From Dermacoccus nishinomiyaensis (GTDB lineage: Bacteria > Actinomycetota > Actinomycetes > Actinomycetales > Dermatophilaceae), in NCBI RefSeq assembly GCF_900447535.1, contig NZ_UFXX01000001.1, positions 1,488,001 to 1,552,000 of the forward strand: a stretch of DNA of 64,000 bases, written 5' to 3'. This document shows positions 34,056 through 42,729 of this stretch, one piece after another. The position numbers were made by a program, and so were the translations under genes. The notes under the pieces are model-generated. The model worked only from the letters and a program-made list of their open reading frames with translations, made no database searches and was not told the origin of the DNA. Positions within the stretch are counted from its first letter, which is position 1. Each line of letters starts with the position of its first letter.

Positions 34056-35966
34056 TCAGACGCCGCGCAGGTCGAGCGTCAGCGTGCGGGGGCCGTCGCC
34101 GGTGATGACGAGGGGGATGCCCCAATCCTGTTGGTAAAGATGGCAGGCGGCGTGCTCGGGCACCTCGCCGGTGTCGGGGTCGCCGTCGCAGGCGGCTGCG
34201 CGGACGCTGACGTGCAGGATGGCCGAGCCGACGCTCTCGTCGATCGTCAGCGTGCGCGTGAGCCCCTGCTGCTTGCGCGCTCCGTCGCGTAGGAACGCCT
34301 CGGGAGAGCTGCTCACCTGCAGCATCGTCGGGTCGCCGTAACGGTGGTCGAGTTTCTGCCCCGCCGGCGGCGTGAACGTGACGACGAGTTCCACTGCGCC
34401 CGAGGCGATCTCGCTCGGCGGGCGCTGCGTCTGCTGCGCATCGCCCTCGATGCGTTGCGCTTCGGCGGTCAGCGCCACCGGCGTCAGACGATGGGCGTTC
34501 GACTCGACGACGAGCAGGTGTGCATCAGCGTCCACCTCCCCCGGGACGACGATGACGTCGCTCGGTTCGGCCAGGCCCGTGGCGAGCGTCGTCACCTCGC
34601 CGCTCGACGGGTCGAAGCGCCGAATCGCGCCGTTGTACGTGTCGGCGACGGCGACGGATCCGTCGGGTAGTTCCGTGACACCGAGGGGATGCTGCAGCAG
34701 CGCCGCGTCAGCCGCGCCGTCGACGTGGCCGAAGTCGAACAACCCTTGCCCGACGTGGGTGGTCACCTCGAAACCCTCGTCGCTCACGCTGAGGCTGCGC
34801 AAGGCACTCGTCTCGGAGTCGGCGACCCAGACGTGTGAGCCGTCCGCGCTCGTCGCGAGACCGCTGGGCTGCGCGAACCAGGCGTCGTGGGCGGCGCCGT
34901 CGCGGATCCCCTCGTTGCTCGTGCCTGCGAGCACGGCGACGGTGTTGAGCTCGGGGCTCTCGCCCAGATGCAGCGCCCACAGCTGGTGCGTGCCCGCCAT
35001 CGCGATGATGACGCGGTCGTGCCACCACGCGAGATCCCACGGCGTCGACAGCGCCTGACGCAGCGCCGGGCCGCCGCCGTCACGTTCGCGCAGCTGCTCG
35101 CCTGTGCCCGCGACGGTGCGAATCCGCCCGTCACTCAACCGAATCGCCTTGATCTCGTGGTTGACGCTGTCCGCGACGAGCAGGTCGTCGCCGGTGCGTG
35201 CGCGAGCCTCTTCGGGAAGGAGCAACAGCCCCTGTGGTTCGTTGAACACCCCCGGGCCGCCGTAGCGCGCGAGCTCCGTCTCGCCGTCCTCGGCGAGGTG
35301 CACGACCTGGTGGTGCGCGGTGTCGCTGACGAAGAAACCCCCGCTCGTCAGGTGCTCCCCGGCACCCGCGGAAGAGGCGGCGTCGTCCGCGCTCTGACGG
35401 CCCGTGGGCTGCGCCTGCACCGGGCGCGCCGGCGCGGTGATGACCTTTCCCGGGAAACGCAGCAACGTCTCGGGGGCAGGCGGCGCGACGTACGGACCGT
35501 CACCGCGACGCAGCGTCCCCTTGGTCGTGTGCTCGGCGATGAGGTCGTCGATGAGCACGCTCAATCCGTGCGCGTGTCCTTCACCGGACATCGACGCGAC
35601 GATGTAGCCCTCCGGGTCGAGGACGACGAGCGTCGGCCACGCGCGCGCCGCGTACGCCTGCCACGTCGTGAGGTCGGGGTCGTCGAGGACGGGGTGGTGC
35701 ACCGCGTACCGCTCGACGGCGGCTTCGAGGGCATCGCGATCGGCCTCGTGCTCGAACTTCGGCGAGTGCACGCCGATGAGGACGAGCTGGTCGCCGTATT
35801 TCTCTTCGAGCGGGCGCAATTCATCGAGCACGTGGAGACAGTTGATGCAGCAGAACGTCCAGAAGTCGAGGACGACGACCTTGCCGCGCAGGCTCGTCAG
35901 CGTGATGTCGGCGCCGCCGGTGTTGAGCCAGCCCCGCCCCGTCAGTTCCGGCGCCCGAAGTTTCAT
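34056..35966 (-). CDS. NHLRC2-like protein: thioredoxin domain plus NHL repeats
   Basis: This 636-residue protein has residues about 1-150 that form a thioredoxin-like (TlpA/AhpC type) domain with the pair CCINC in DFWTFCCINCLHVLDEL. The middle 350 residues are an NHL beta-propeller with repeats such as GVFNEPQGLLLLPEE, NHEIKAIRLSDGRIRTVAGTG, FAQPSGLATSADGSHVWVAD and LQHPLGVTELPDGSVAVADTYN. The C-terminal part has a beta-rich domain. The arrangement is that of human NHLRC2 and bacterial relatives, whose function is poorly known. The ATG at 35966 has a leaderless-type TAGGGT box; the longer frame upstream is a different decayed gene. Confidence 0.9.
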   Translation of the reverse strand: MKLRAPELTGRGWLNTGGADITLTSLRGKVVVLDFWTFCCINCLHVLDELRPLEEKYGDQLVLIGVHSPKFEHEADRDALEAAVERYAVHHPVLDDPDLTTWQAYAARAWPTLVVLDPEGYIVASMSGEGHAHGLSVLIDDLIAEHTTKGTLRRGDGPYVAPPAPETLLRFPGKVITAPARPVQAQPTGRQSADDAASSAGAGEHLTSGGFFVSDTAHHQVVHLAEDGETELARYGGPGVFNEPQGLLLLPEEARARTGDDLLVADSVNHEIKAIRLSDGRIRTVAGTGEQLRERDGGGPALRQALSTPWDLAWWHDRVIIAMAGTHQLWALHLGESPELNTVAVLAGTSNEGIRDGAAHDAWFAQPSGLATSADGSHVWVADSETSALRSLSVSDEGFEVTTHVGQGLFDFGHVDGAADAALLQHPLGVTELPDGSVAVADTYNGAIRRFDPSSGEVTTLATGLAEPSDVIVVPGEVDADAHLLVVESNAHRLTPVALTAEAQRIEGDAQQTQRPPSEIASGAVELVVTFTPPAGQKLDHRYGDPTMLQVSSSPEAFLRDGARKQQGLTRTLTIDESVGSAILHVSVRAAACDGDPDTGEVPEHAACHLYQQDWGIPLVITGDGPRTLTLDLRGV

Positions 35967-35973
35967 GACCGCT

Positions 35974-35979
35974 ACCCTA
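35974..35979 (-). promoter_or_regulatory. Leaderless -10 box of the NHLRC2-like gene
   Basis: On the minus strand TAGGGT ends 7 bases before the ATG at 35966. The palindromic repeat at 35987-36036 covers the region where a -35 box would be. Confidence 0.5.
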
Positions 35980-35986
35980 CGCGCCC

Positions 35987-36036
35987 GATCTTGCGTCACG
36001 AACGCATGCAATACCGCGCGTTCACGACGCAAGATC
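35987..36036. repeat. Dispersed palindromic repeat, copy 2
   Basis: GATCTTGCGTCACGAACGC (35987-36005) and GCGTTCACGACGCAAGATC (36018-36036) pair with two mismatches. It is related to the copies at 10881 and 36559. Confidence 0.75.
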
Positions 36037-36049
36037 AGCGGCTGCACCG

Positions 36050-36465
36050 GCCAAGGCTGACTCACGTCGCCGAGCACGTCGCCGATCAACACCTGACGCT
36101 TGAGCTTGGGCAGCAGCCGCAGGGCGTGCATCATCGCCTCGGGCCGCGCCATTCGTCGTTGCGCCACCATGCTGAGGACGGTCGCCGCCGCACGATCACT
36201 GCGCAGCCATGACGCCAACCGCGCAGGCCTGCCAGCATCACCGCCTCTCGCCGTCAGCCCAGGCGGAATTGCCGGCGTTGAGCACGGCGGCCAAGATGGG
36301 TGATCGTTCGTCTCACCACCCAGCTGTGAGCACGTGCACCGCCTGTGTCCCGAGCATGCGGAATCGCCCCGCGACCACGTGCGTCCGGATCTGATGACGC
36401 GTGATGCCCAGCTGACGCAGTTGCCCCCCGCGAGACCACCCCGAACGTCGCGGACGCCAGTTCAC
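36050..36465 (-). pseudogene. Decayed DUF559/AbiEi-like gene
   Basis: From a GTG at 36465 the minus strand reads WRPRRSGW...RGGQLRQLGITRHQIRTHVV..GRFRMLGTQAVHVLTAGW and then hits a stop. The typical continuation is found in other frames: LAAVLNAGNSAWADGE, AVMLAGLRGW, then SDRAAATVLSMVAQRRMARP and ALRLLPKLKRQVLIGDVLGDV. This order matches actinobacterial DUF559-domain proteins (N-terminal AbiEi-like helix-turn-helix part, PDDEXK-type C-terminus). At least two frameshifts are needed and the C-terminal nuclease part is missing, where repeat copy 2 now lies. Repeat copies 2 and 3 bracket the remnant. Confidence 0.65.
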
Positions 36466-36558
36466 AGGCGTGGGCGTCGGCGTGGGTCGTCTGCGCTGAA
36501 GTCACCCTCCGAGGGTGCCCGGATCGGGGTGGCGCGCGCTGAGGCCCTGTGGGCAGCC

Positions 36559-36610
36559 GGATGTTGTGTCATGAACGCACGGTGTGGCGCGCGTTCATGA
36601 CGCAACATCC
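36559..36610. repeat. Dispersed palindromic repeat, copy 3
   Basis: GGATGTTGTGTCATGAACGC (36559-36578) pairs with GCGTTCATGACGCAACATCC (36591-36610) with a single mismatch over 20 bases and a 12-base loop. It is the best-preserved copy of the family and lies 10 bases after the nitrilase-family stop. Confidence 0.8.
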
Positions 36611-36620
36611 GGGGCGGCGG

Positions 36621-37646
36621 TCAGAGGCGACGGTCGCTCAGGACGGGGAAGGCCTCGCGGGTCGCGGCGACGTCGTCGAGGTCGATGTCGAGGGTGATGG
36701 TGCGTTCGCCGCGCCCGGCTTCGGCGAGCACCTCACCGGTCGGCGAGACGATGGCCGAGTTGCCGCCCATCTCCGTACCGGCGTGCGTGCCGGCGGTGTT
36801 GCAGGCGATGACGAACACCTGGTTCTCGATGGCGCGAGCCTGCAGCAGCGTGCGCCACGCCGCGATGCGCGCAGCCGGCCAAGCGGCAGGGATGACGAAC
36901 ACCTGGGCGCCCGCGTCGACCTGCTTGCGGTACAACTCGGGAAAACGCAGGTCGTAGCACGTCGACAGACCAACCTTGACGTGGCCGTCGGGCGCAGCCG
37001 CACCACCCCTCGCATCGTCGGCGACACTCGCGGCGGGGGCATCGTCCACCTCGCTGGAGGTGCTCATGTCGCCGTCGAGGTTGACCCCCGCCAGTTCGGC
37101 GCCCATCGCCCATTCGCTCTGTGACGCCTCGACGCAGGCCTCGGGGTTCGCCGGGTCGCAGACGGCGCCGTCGTCGGCTGCGACTTCGGCGGCCATGGCG
37201 CCACCGGCCCTGTCACCCAGCGCCAGGTCGAGGACGATGACCTCCTCGCCGGCTTCTAGCAGTTTGGGTTCGCCGTTGCCGAAGCCAAATCGGTGGATCT
37301 TGCGGTAGGTGCCGACGAGGTCGCCGTCACGGTCGAACATCAGCGAGGTGTTCCACAGCCCGCGCCCCTCGGGGCCCTTCTCGCCGGGCTTCTCGATGAT
37401 CGAGCCGGCGTGAACGAATGCGCCGACGTTCGCCGCGGCCTCTGACAACGCCCGCGCGACGGTCCCTTCGACGCTCTGCGCCTTCTCGTTCCACGCCGGG
37501 TAGTCGAAACCTCCGGCGCTCCACAGTTCCGGCAGCACGACGAGGTCGGCGCCCTTCTGCGACTCGACGAGCGACGCGACGCGTTCGATGCGCGCCCCCA
37601 TCGGCTCCGAATCGGTGTAGGCAAGCTGGATGACGGCGACGCGCAT
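36621..37646 (-). CDS. Carbon-nitrogen hydrolase (nitrilase superfamily) with an insertion
   Basis: This 341-residue amidase-type enzyme has the triad Glu40 (VLPELWSAGG), Lys116 (GTYRKIHRFG) and Cys230 (LSTCYDLRFPE). The RKIHRFGFG loop and CYDLRFPELYR resemble omega-amidase/YafV-type and deaminated-glutathione amidase relatives. Residues about 146-220 are an acidic, Ala/Asp-rich insertion (including SQSEWAMGAELAG) between two core strands that normal members lack. The stop of the CtaG-CopD gene lies 2 bases upstream of its ATG, so the two are probably co-transcribed. The substrate is unknown. Confidence 0.85.
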   Translation of the reverse strand: MRVAVIQLAYTDSEPMGARIERVASLVESQKGADLVVLPELWSAGGFDYPAWNEKAQSVEGTVARALSEAAANVGAFVHAGSIIEKPGEKGPEGRGLWNTSLMFDRDGDLVGTYRKIHRFGFGNGEPKLLEAGEEVIVLDLALGDRAGGAMAAEVAADDGAVCDPANPEACVEASQSEWAMGAELAGVNLDGDMSTSSEVDDAPAASVADDARGGAAAPDGHVKVGLSTCYDLRFPELYRKQVDAGAQVFVIPAAWPAARIAAWRTLLQARAIENQVFVIACNTAGTHAGTEMGGNSAIVSPTGEVLAEAGRGERTITLDIDLDDVAATREAFPVLSDRRL

Positions 37647-37648
37647 GG

Positions 37649-39829
37649 CTACTCCTTGTCGATGCCCCCGACGGTGACGCGGCCGGATTCGGCGCGCCCG
37701 GAGGGCTGCTCGGGACGTTCGTCGTGCTCACCCTCGACCGTAGTCGACGACGATGCTTCCGTCGTGCTCGACGACATCTGACGGGCCGGTTCTTCACCCT
37801 CCGCCTGACCGGGGGACGCAGCCTGACCACCCTGACCACCCCGCGAGGCGAGGTAGGCGTTGTAGGCCTTGAGCTCAGCGTCACCGTCGCGTTCGGCACG
37901 ACGCTCCGCGCGCTGACCCTCGATGCGGTCGGACCGGTACCACTGCGCGGCGACGACCATGGCGAGCAAGAATGTCGGGCCCTCACCGGAGCCCCACGTG
38001 ATCGTTCCGGCGGCCTGCTGGTCGCGCAGCGGATCCGAGACGTAGTGCAGGGCGGTGAAGAACGAGGGCGCGAGCAACGTGCTACCCGTCATCATCGCGA
38101 CACCGAAGAATGCGTGGAACGTGATCGTGATGAGCAGCACGAGCAGCCGCAGCGGCGCCGGCCACTTCTTGGGGCCGGGGTCGATGCCGATCAGGGCCCA
38201 CGCGAACAGGTAGCCACTGACGAGGAAGTGGATGTTCATGAGGATGTGACCGGTGTGCGTGCGCAGCGCCAGCTCGAAGAACGGCGTGTAGTAGAAGACG
38301 ATGAGGCTGACGAAGAACAGGGCCGAGCTGACAGCAGGGTTGGCGACGACGTTGAGGTAACGGCTGTGCACGACCGACAGCAGCACCTCGCGCGGTCCGC
38401 GTGTGCCGTCGGAGCGCTTGGGCCATGCCCGCAGCATGAGGGTGACGGGCGCGGCCATGACGAGCAGGATCGGCACCGTCATCGAGATGGCCATGTGTCC
38501 GGCCATGTGGACGCTCATCATGACGCGCCCGTAGACCCCGGCGCCGCTGTCGATCGTCACGATGAACACGAGCCAAGCGAGCACCCACAGGATCGTGCGG
38601 TGGATCGGCCAGTGGTCGCCGCGGCGGTGCAGGCGCACAGCCCAGCGCACGTACTGGACGATGGCGATGACGGCGAACGTCGTCATCAGCCACTCGATGC
38701 GCCACTGCGAGAAGAAGTTCGCAGGCGTCAGAGCGGGCGGCGCCGGGTATCCGGTGAGCGCGACGACCGGGTCGGCGCTCTCGACGACCTGCCCTGACGG
38801 CGGCGCGGAGCGCGCGAGCGCCGCAGCGAGGCCCATCGTCGCGCCCATGACGAGCGCCTCGACGAGGGCGAGCCGGGCGAACAGCGCCTTGCTGGGCCGG
38901 TCGCTCGCATCACGTTCGAGGACGGCGACGACACGGCGTCGCTGCATGAGCCCGAGCGCGCCGAGCACGACGAGGCACAGTGCCTTCGCGACGATGACGA
39001 GGCCGTAGCGCGTCGTCACGTACTGGCTGAGGTCGGGTACGCGCAGCGTCGAGGCGAGCACGCCGGAGAAAGCGACGAAGCCGACGCACCACGTCGCGAC
39101 GCTCGAGTAGCGCCGCACCGACGCCGCCGCGGCCTTGCCGAGGCGGCCCCACATGACGCCGAGGGCGATGATGCCGCCCACCCAGAGCGTCACGGGGACG
39201 AGGTGCATTATGAGCGAGTCGACAGCCGTCTCGTGATCGCTCGAACCGGCGGCGTGGCCGCTCAACGCGATCGGCCACAGCGCGAGCAGACCGAGTGCCG
39301 TCATCCATGCCAGGCTCGTGCGCGAGGAGTGCCACCAGCAGACCACCGCGATGACGAGCGCCGCGGTCGCCGTCAGCATCGGGTTGCGCAGGATCTCCAG
39401 CTGCCACGTGTTGCTCCACCACTGACCCGTGTACCCGCGCGAACCGACGGGGATGCCGGCCAGGTCGCCGTAGCTGAGGTAGCTGACGACGAGGGTCGCG
39501 CCGAACCACAGGGCTGCGCTGATCGAGGCCCAGCGCCCGATGCGCGCGACCCGCATCGTCTTGTGGCCCTCGGCGACGAGAAACGCACCGAGCCCGGTGA
39601 AACCGATGGTCGCCGCCATCGCGACGTCCGCCGCGGGCTTGAACAGAGCAATGCCCCAGCGCACGATCGCGCCGGCGTCGAGCAGCTGCTGCGGCTTGCT
39701 CGCTCCGGTGAACACGACGGCGCCGGCTGCGACCGCGACCGCGAGCGCCATCGCAGCCGCGAGCAGACGCCCGCCACCGAGCGGCCCTGTGGGGGCAGAC
39801 GGGGTGGGTTTCGTGGCGCTCGAACTCAT
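37649..39829 (-). CDS. CopD-CtaG fusion: copper/cytochrome oxidase assembly membrane protein
   Basis: This 726-residue membrane protein has about fourteen helices. The N-terminal half is CopD-like (copper resistance/uptake), including HLVPVTLWVGGIIALGVMW and the ARLALVEALVMGATMGLAAAL region. The C-terminal half is the caa3-type CtaG domain, with SVHMAGHMAISMTVPILLVM, NVVANPAVSSALFFVS, HILMNIHFLVSGYLFAW and ITFHAFFGVAMM, whose His residues may bind copper. Such fusions are common in actinobacteria and help deliver copper to cytochrome c oxidase. The last 80 residues are a polar tail. The gene has a leaderless-type promoter. Confidence 0.9.
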   Translation of the reverse strand: MSSSATKPTPSAPTGPLGGGRLLAAAMALAVAVAAGAVVFTGASKPQQLLDAGAIVRWGIALFKPAADVAMAATIGFTGLGAFLVAEGHKTMRVARIGRWASISAALWFGATLVVSYLSYGDLAGIPVGSRGYTGQWWSNTWQLEILRNPMLTATAALVIAVVCWWHSSRTSLAWMTALGLLALWPIALSGHAAGSSDHETAVDSLIMHLVPVTLWVGGIIALGVMWGRLGKAAAASVRRYSSVATWCVGFVAFSGVLASTLRVPDLSQYVTTRYGLVIVAKALCLVVLGALGLMQRRRVVAVLERDASDRPSKALFARLALVEALVMGATMGLAAALARSAPPSGQVVESADPVVALTGYPAPPALTPANFFSQWRIEWLMTTFAVIAIVQYVRWAVRLHRRGDHWPIHRTILWVLAWLVFIVTIDSGAGVYGRVMMSVHMAGHMAISMTVPILLVMAAPVTLMLRAWPKRSDGTRGPREVLLSVVHSRYLNVVANPAVSSALFFVSLIVFYYTPFFELALRTHTGHILMNIHFLVSGYLFAWALIGIDPGPKKWPAPLRLLVLLITITFHAFFGVAMMTGSTLLAPSFFTALHYVSDPLRDQQAAGTITWGSGEGPTFLLAMVVAAQWYRSDRIEGQRAERRAERDGDAELKAYNAYLASRGGQGGQAASPGQAEGEEPARQMSSSTTEASSSTTVEGEHDERPEQPSGRAESGRVTVGGIDKE

Positions 39830-39835
39830 GCGCCC

Positions 39836-39841
39836 AGCCTA
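39836..39841 (-). promoter_or_regulatory. Leaderless -10 box of the CopD-CtaG gene
   Basis: On the minus strand TAGGCT ends 6 bases before the ATG at 39829. Confidence 0.5.
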
Positions 39842-39964
39842 CGTGGGCCCGGTGACAACCCCTCGCGCCACCGATCCCCGCACGTCCGGCGTCGTCATGC
39901 CCGACAGGGCCCGCGCGGCCCGGCGACCCATCCATCCATCCGATCGATCCCACCCCAATAAATT

Positions 39965-40008
39965 TGCTTGCATGGCACAACCAAACATATAGTTGTGCAG
40001 CCCAAGCA
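39965..40008. promoter_or_regulatory. Extended symmetric operator upstream of the MarR gene
   Basis: The sequence is TGCTTG-N4-GCACAAC-N10-GTTGTGC-N4-CAAGCA, perfectly symmetric in both half-site pairs about a centre between 39986 and 39987. It lies in an AT-rich stretch 34 bases before the MarR start, so autoregulation by MarR is the simple reading. The inner AT-rich N10 may include a -10 box. Confidence 0.7.
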
Positions 40009-40041
40009 TTCTTGGGCACTCCCTCCCCTCAAGGAACCGAA

Positions 40042-40533
40042 GTGACCGTCGACCTCCCCGTCGCACGCGACATCGCGACATCCTTCGTCGGGGCCGCGAA
40101 GGCGATGAGCGCGCACAAGCGCAAGTTGCCACGACCCCACCCGCACGCCGACCACGGCGCACTGCCCCTGCTCTACGCCCTCGAGGCGGAGCCGCTGCGC
40201 GTCTCGGCCCTCGCCGACATCGTCCACTCCGACGTCTCGACGGTCAGTCGCCAGGTGAGCGCACTCACCGACGGCGGCCTCGTCACCAAGATCTGTGATC
40301 CGCAGGACGGTCGCGCGCAACTCGTCACCCTGACGCCCGACGCGCGCGAACTCGTCAGCACACTGCGCGAGGATCGCGCCGCGTGGATGCAGAACCTGCT
40401 CACCGACTGGAGCACCGCGGAAGCCCGCGAGTTCCAGCACCTGCTGCTCAAGTTCACCGCATCGCTCGATGCCTACCAGGGCGGCTGCATGCCCCGCGCC
40501 GGGCAACCCACTCCCCTCCGTCCCCCAGCCTGA
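40042..40533 (+). CDS. MarR family transcriptional regulator
   Basis: This 163-residue winged-helix regulator has the recognition region PLLYALEAEPLRVSALADIVHSDVSTVSRQVSALTDGGLVTK followed by the wing DPQDGRAQLVTLTPDA, which is the MarR pattern. A longer frame to 39964 runs through the operator, so the GTG at 40042, with AAGGA 6 bases before it, is preferred. It lies 18 bases before a drug-efflux MFS gene, so it most likely represses both in response to a toxic ligand. Confidence 0.9.
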   Translation: MTVDLPVARDIATSFVGAAKAMSAHKRKLPRPHPHADHGALPLLYALEAEPLRVSALADIVHSDVSTVSRQVSALTDGGLVTKICDPQDGRAQLVTLTPDARELVSTLREDRAAWMQNLLTDWSTAEAREFQHLLLKFTASLDAYQGGCMPRAGQPTPLRPPA

Positions 40534-40551
40534 ACGTCGAAAGGCACCCTC

Positions 40552-42447
40552 TTGTCTGCACAGACCGCTGCGCCACCCGCGCAGCAATCGAGCTCGGCAG
40601 AGCTCTCGCACGGCCAGATCATGACGATCCTCGCGGGTCTCATGATGGGCATGTTCCTGGCCGCACTCGACCAGACGATCGTCTCCACCGCCATCCGCAC
40701 CATCGGTGACGACCTGCACGGCCTCTCCGCGCAGGCCTGGGTGACGACGGCCTACCTCATCACCTCGACCATCGCGACCCCACTGTACGGCAAGCTCTCC
40801 GACATCTTCGGCCGCCGCGGGTTCTACCTGTTCGCGATCGTCATCTTCGTCATCGGCTCGCTCGCATGCTCATTCGCGAACAGCATGTACATGCTTGCCG
40901 CGTTCCGCGCCATCCAGGGCATCGGCGCCGGTGGCCTCATGTCGCTGGCCCTCGCGATCATCGGTGACATCCTGCCGCCGCGCGAACGCGCCAAGTACCA
41001 GGGTTACTTCCTCGCCGTCTTCGCGACGAGCTCCGTCCTCGGCCCCGTCATCGGTGGCTTCTTCGCCGAGCAGGACCACATCCTCGGTCTCACCGGCTGG
41101 CGCTGGGTCTTCCTCATCAACGTGCCGATCGGCATCGTCGCCTTCCTCGTCGTCGCCCGCACCCTGCACCTCGAGCACACGCGTCAGGACCACCGCATCG
41201 ACTACTGGGGCGCCGTCGCGCTCACGGTCGGCCTCGTGCCGCTGCTGACCGTCGCCGAGCAGGGACGCACGTGGGGCTGGGGTTCGGGCAAGTCGATCGC
41301 CTGCTTCGCCATCGGCATCCTCGGCCTCATCGCTTTCGTCCTCGCCGAGGCGAAGATGAAGGACGAGGCCCTCATCCCGCTGCGCATCTTCCGCCACCGT
41401 GCCGTGACGGTCACCGTCGTCGCCTCCGTCATCATCGGCATGGCGATGTTCGGCGCCATGATGATGCTGCCGCTCTACATGCAGATCGTGCACAACGCCT
41501 CCCCGATGAAGTCGGGCCTCATGATGCTGCCGCTCGTCGCCGGCATGATGACGGCCTCCATCACAGCCGGCCAGTTGACGGCTCGTACGGGTCGCGTGCG
41601 CGAGTTCCCGATCATCGGCACCGCCATCGTCACCGTCGGCATGTTCCTGCTGCACACGATCAGCGCCGACACGCCGCTGTGGCAGGTCATGGTGTTCATG
41701 GCCATCGTCGGCATCGGCCTCGGCAACTGCATGCAGGCGCTGACGCTCATCGTGCAGAACGCCGTCAGCCCCCGCGAGATCGGCATGGCCACCTCGTCCG
41801 CCACGTTCTTCCGTCAGATCGGTGGAACCGTCGGCGTCGCCATCTTCTTGTCGATGCTGTTCTCGACGGTCGGCGGCAACATCAAGACGAACCTCACCGA
41901 CGAGGCGAAGACGCCCGCGTTCCAGCAGGCCCTCAAGAGCGGTCTCGCCGACAAGGAGCTCATGAAGGACGAGCACGCCTACGGCATCCTGCAGAGCCTG
42001 GCGAACCCGAAGTCCGGCGGCGGCGCCCTGAACAACGTGAGCGAGGACTCCTCCGTCATCGCTCGCCTGCCGAAGGCTGTTGCTCACCCGTTCGAGGCAG
42101 GCTTCGCGCAGTCGATGGACCACGTGTTCCTGCTCGCCTCAGGCATCGCACTGCTCGGTTTCATCACCCTGCTGTTCCTGCCGAAGATCGAGTTGCGCAA
42201 GCAATCGGCGATGGCCGCGGCCGCGGCGCAGGACAAGTCGAACGCCGAGCTCGCCGCTGACGGTGGCGCGGCACGTCGCGCCGACACCGTAGCCGACGGT
42301 GGCGTGGACGCAGGTTCGACGCCCGCCGACGAGACGCACGATGACGTGAGCGACGCCGTCGCCGCTGCCATCGCGCGCGTCGAGGCGCGCAAGCATGGCG
42401 AGCAGGTCGATCACTCGGTCGCTCGTCACGCCTCCCACGACGAGTGA
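40552..42447 (+). CDS. MFS multidrug efflux transporter, DHA2 (EmrB/QacA) type
   Basis: This 631-residue, 14-helix drug/proton antiporter has the DHA2 hallmarks FLAALDQTIVSTAIRTIGDDL (helix 1, motif D), TAYLITSTIATPLYGKLSDIFGRR (motif A) and GVAIFLSMLFSTV near the end. About 100 residues between the last helices and a long acidic/Ala tail after the final helix are extra. The start is TTG at 40552 behind AAAGG. It is co-transcribed with the MarR gene; the substrate is unknown. Confidence 0.92.
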   Translation: MSAQTAAPPAQQSSSAELSHGQIMTILAGLMMGMFLAALDQTIVSTAIRTIGDDLHGLSAQAWVTTAYLITSTIATPLYGKLSDIFGRRGFYLFAIVIFVIGSLACSFANSMYMLAAFRAIQGIGAGGLMSLALAIIGDILPPRERAKYQGYFLAVFATSSVLGPVIGGFFAEQDHILGLTGWRWVFLINVPIGIVAFLVVARTLHLEHTRQDHRIDYWGAVALTVGLVPLLTVAEQGRTWGWGSGKSIACFAIGILGLIAFVLAEAKMKDEALIPLRIFRHRAVTVTVVASVIIGMAMFGAMMMLPLYMQIVHNASPMKSGLMMLPLVAGMMTASITAGQLTARTGRVREFPIIGTAIVTVGMFLLHTISADTPLWQVMVFMAIVGIGLGNCMQALTLIVQNAVSPREIGMATSSATFFRQIGGTVGVAIFLSMLFSTVGGNIKTNLTDEAKTPAFQQALKSGLADKELMKDEHAYGILQSLANPKSGGGALNNVSEDSSVIARLPKAVAHPFEAGFAQSMDHVFLLASGIALLGFITLLFLPKIELRKQSAMAAAAAQDKSNAELAADGGAARRADTVADGGVDAGSTPADETHDDVSDAVAAAIARVEARKHGEQVDHSVARHASHDE

Positions 42448-42468
42448 CGGCTGCTCGCGACGCACGCT

Positions 42469-42509
42469 GAGTGATGCCCACCCCGACCTGGTCGGGGTGG
42501 GCATCACTC
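42469..42509 (+). terminator. Terminator after the efflux gene
   Basis: A 19-base perfect stem (42469-42487 with 42491-42509) has a 3-base CTG loop, 21 bases after the stop. Confidence 0.9.
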
Positions 42510-42583
42510 GTCTTCGGCGCACCCGATGTTTGAATGGGCGGTTCATCGTCGGCGCCGCACGCCGGGCCGAGGGAGGGACAGGC

Positions 42584-42715
42584 ATGGAGCACTGGCAGCT
42601 CGATCACCCCGTATGCGGAACGTTGGAGGCCTACGCCGGGTCGGCTGACGAACTCCGTACCGTCGACCCGGGATTCAACCCGGCGCACCGGATCCCGGCC
42701 GCGACGATGACGGCA
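42584..42715 (+). other. Probable N-terminal part of the next gene in another frame
   Basis: The ATG at 42584 has an excellent ribosome site (AGGGAGGGACAGGC) and reads MEHWQLDHPVCGTLEAYAGS...VDPGFNPAHR with normal codon use. This frame does not stop soon but loses coding character after about 42700. The frame of the membrane protein, which lacks any ribosome site at its first possible start (GTG 42730), becomes open from 42649. A one- or two-base shift between about 42680 and 42720 would join them. Confidence 0.5.
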
Positions 42716-42729
42716 CGGGCGCGTCGCCG

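Noticed and set aside
35967-36218. Extending the NHLRC2-like protein to a start at 36218
   Set aside because: The added sequence is the tail of a decayed DUF559 gene, and the leaderless promoter at 35974-35979 supports the ATG at 35966.
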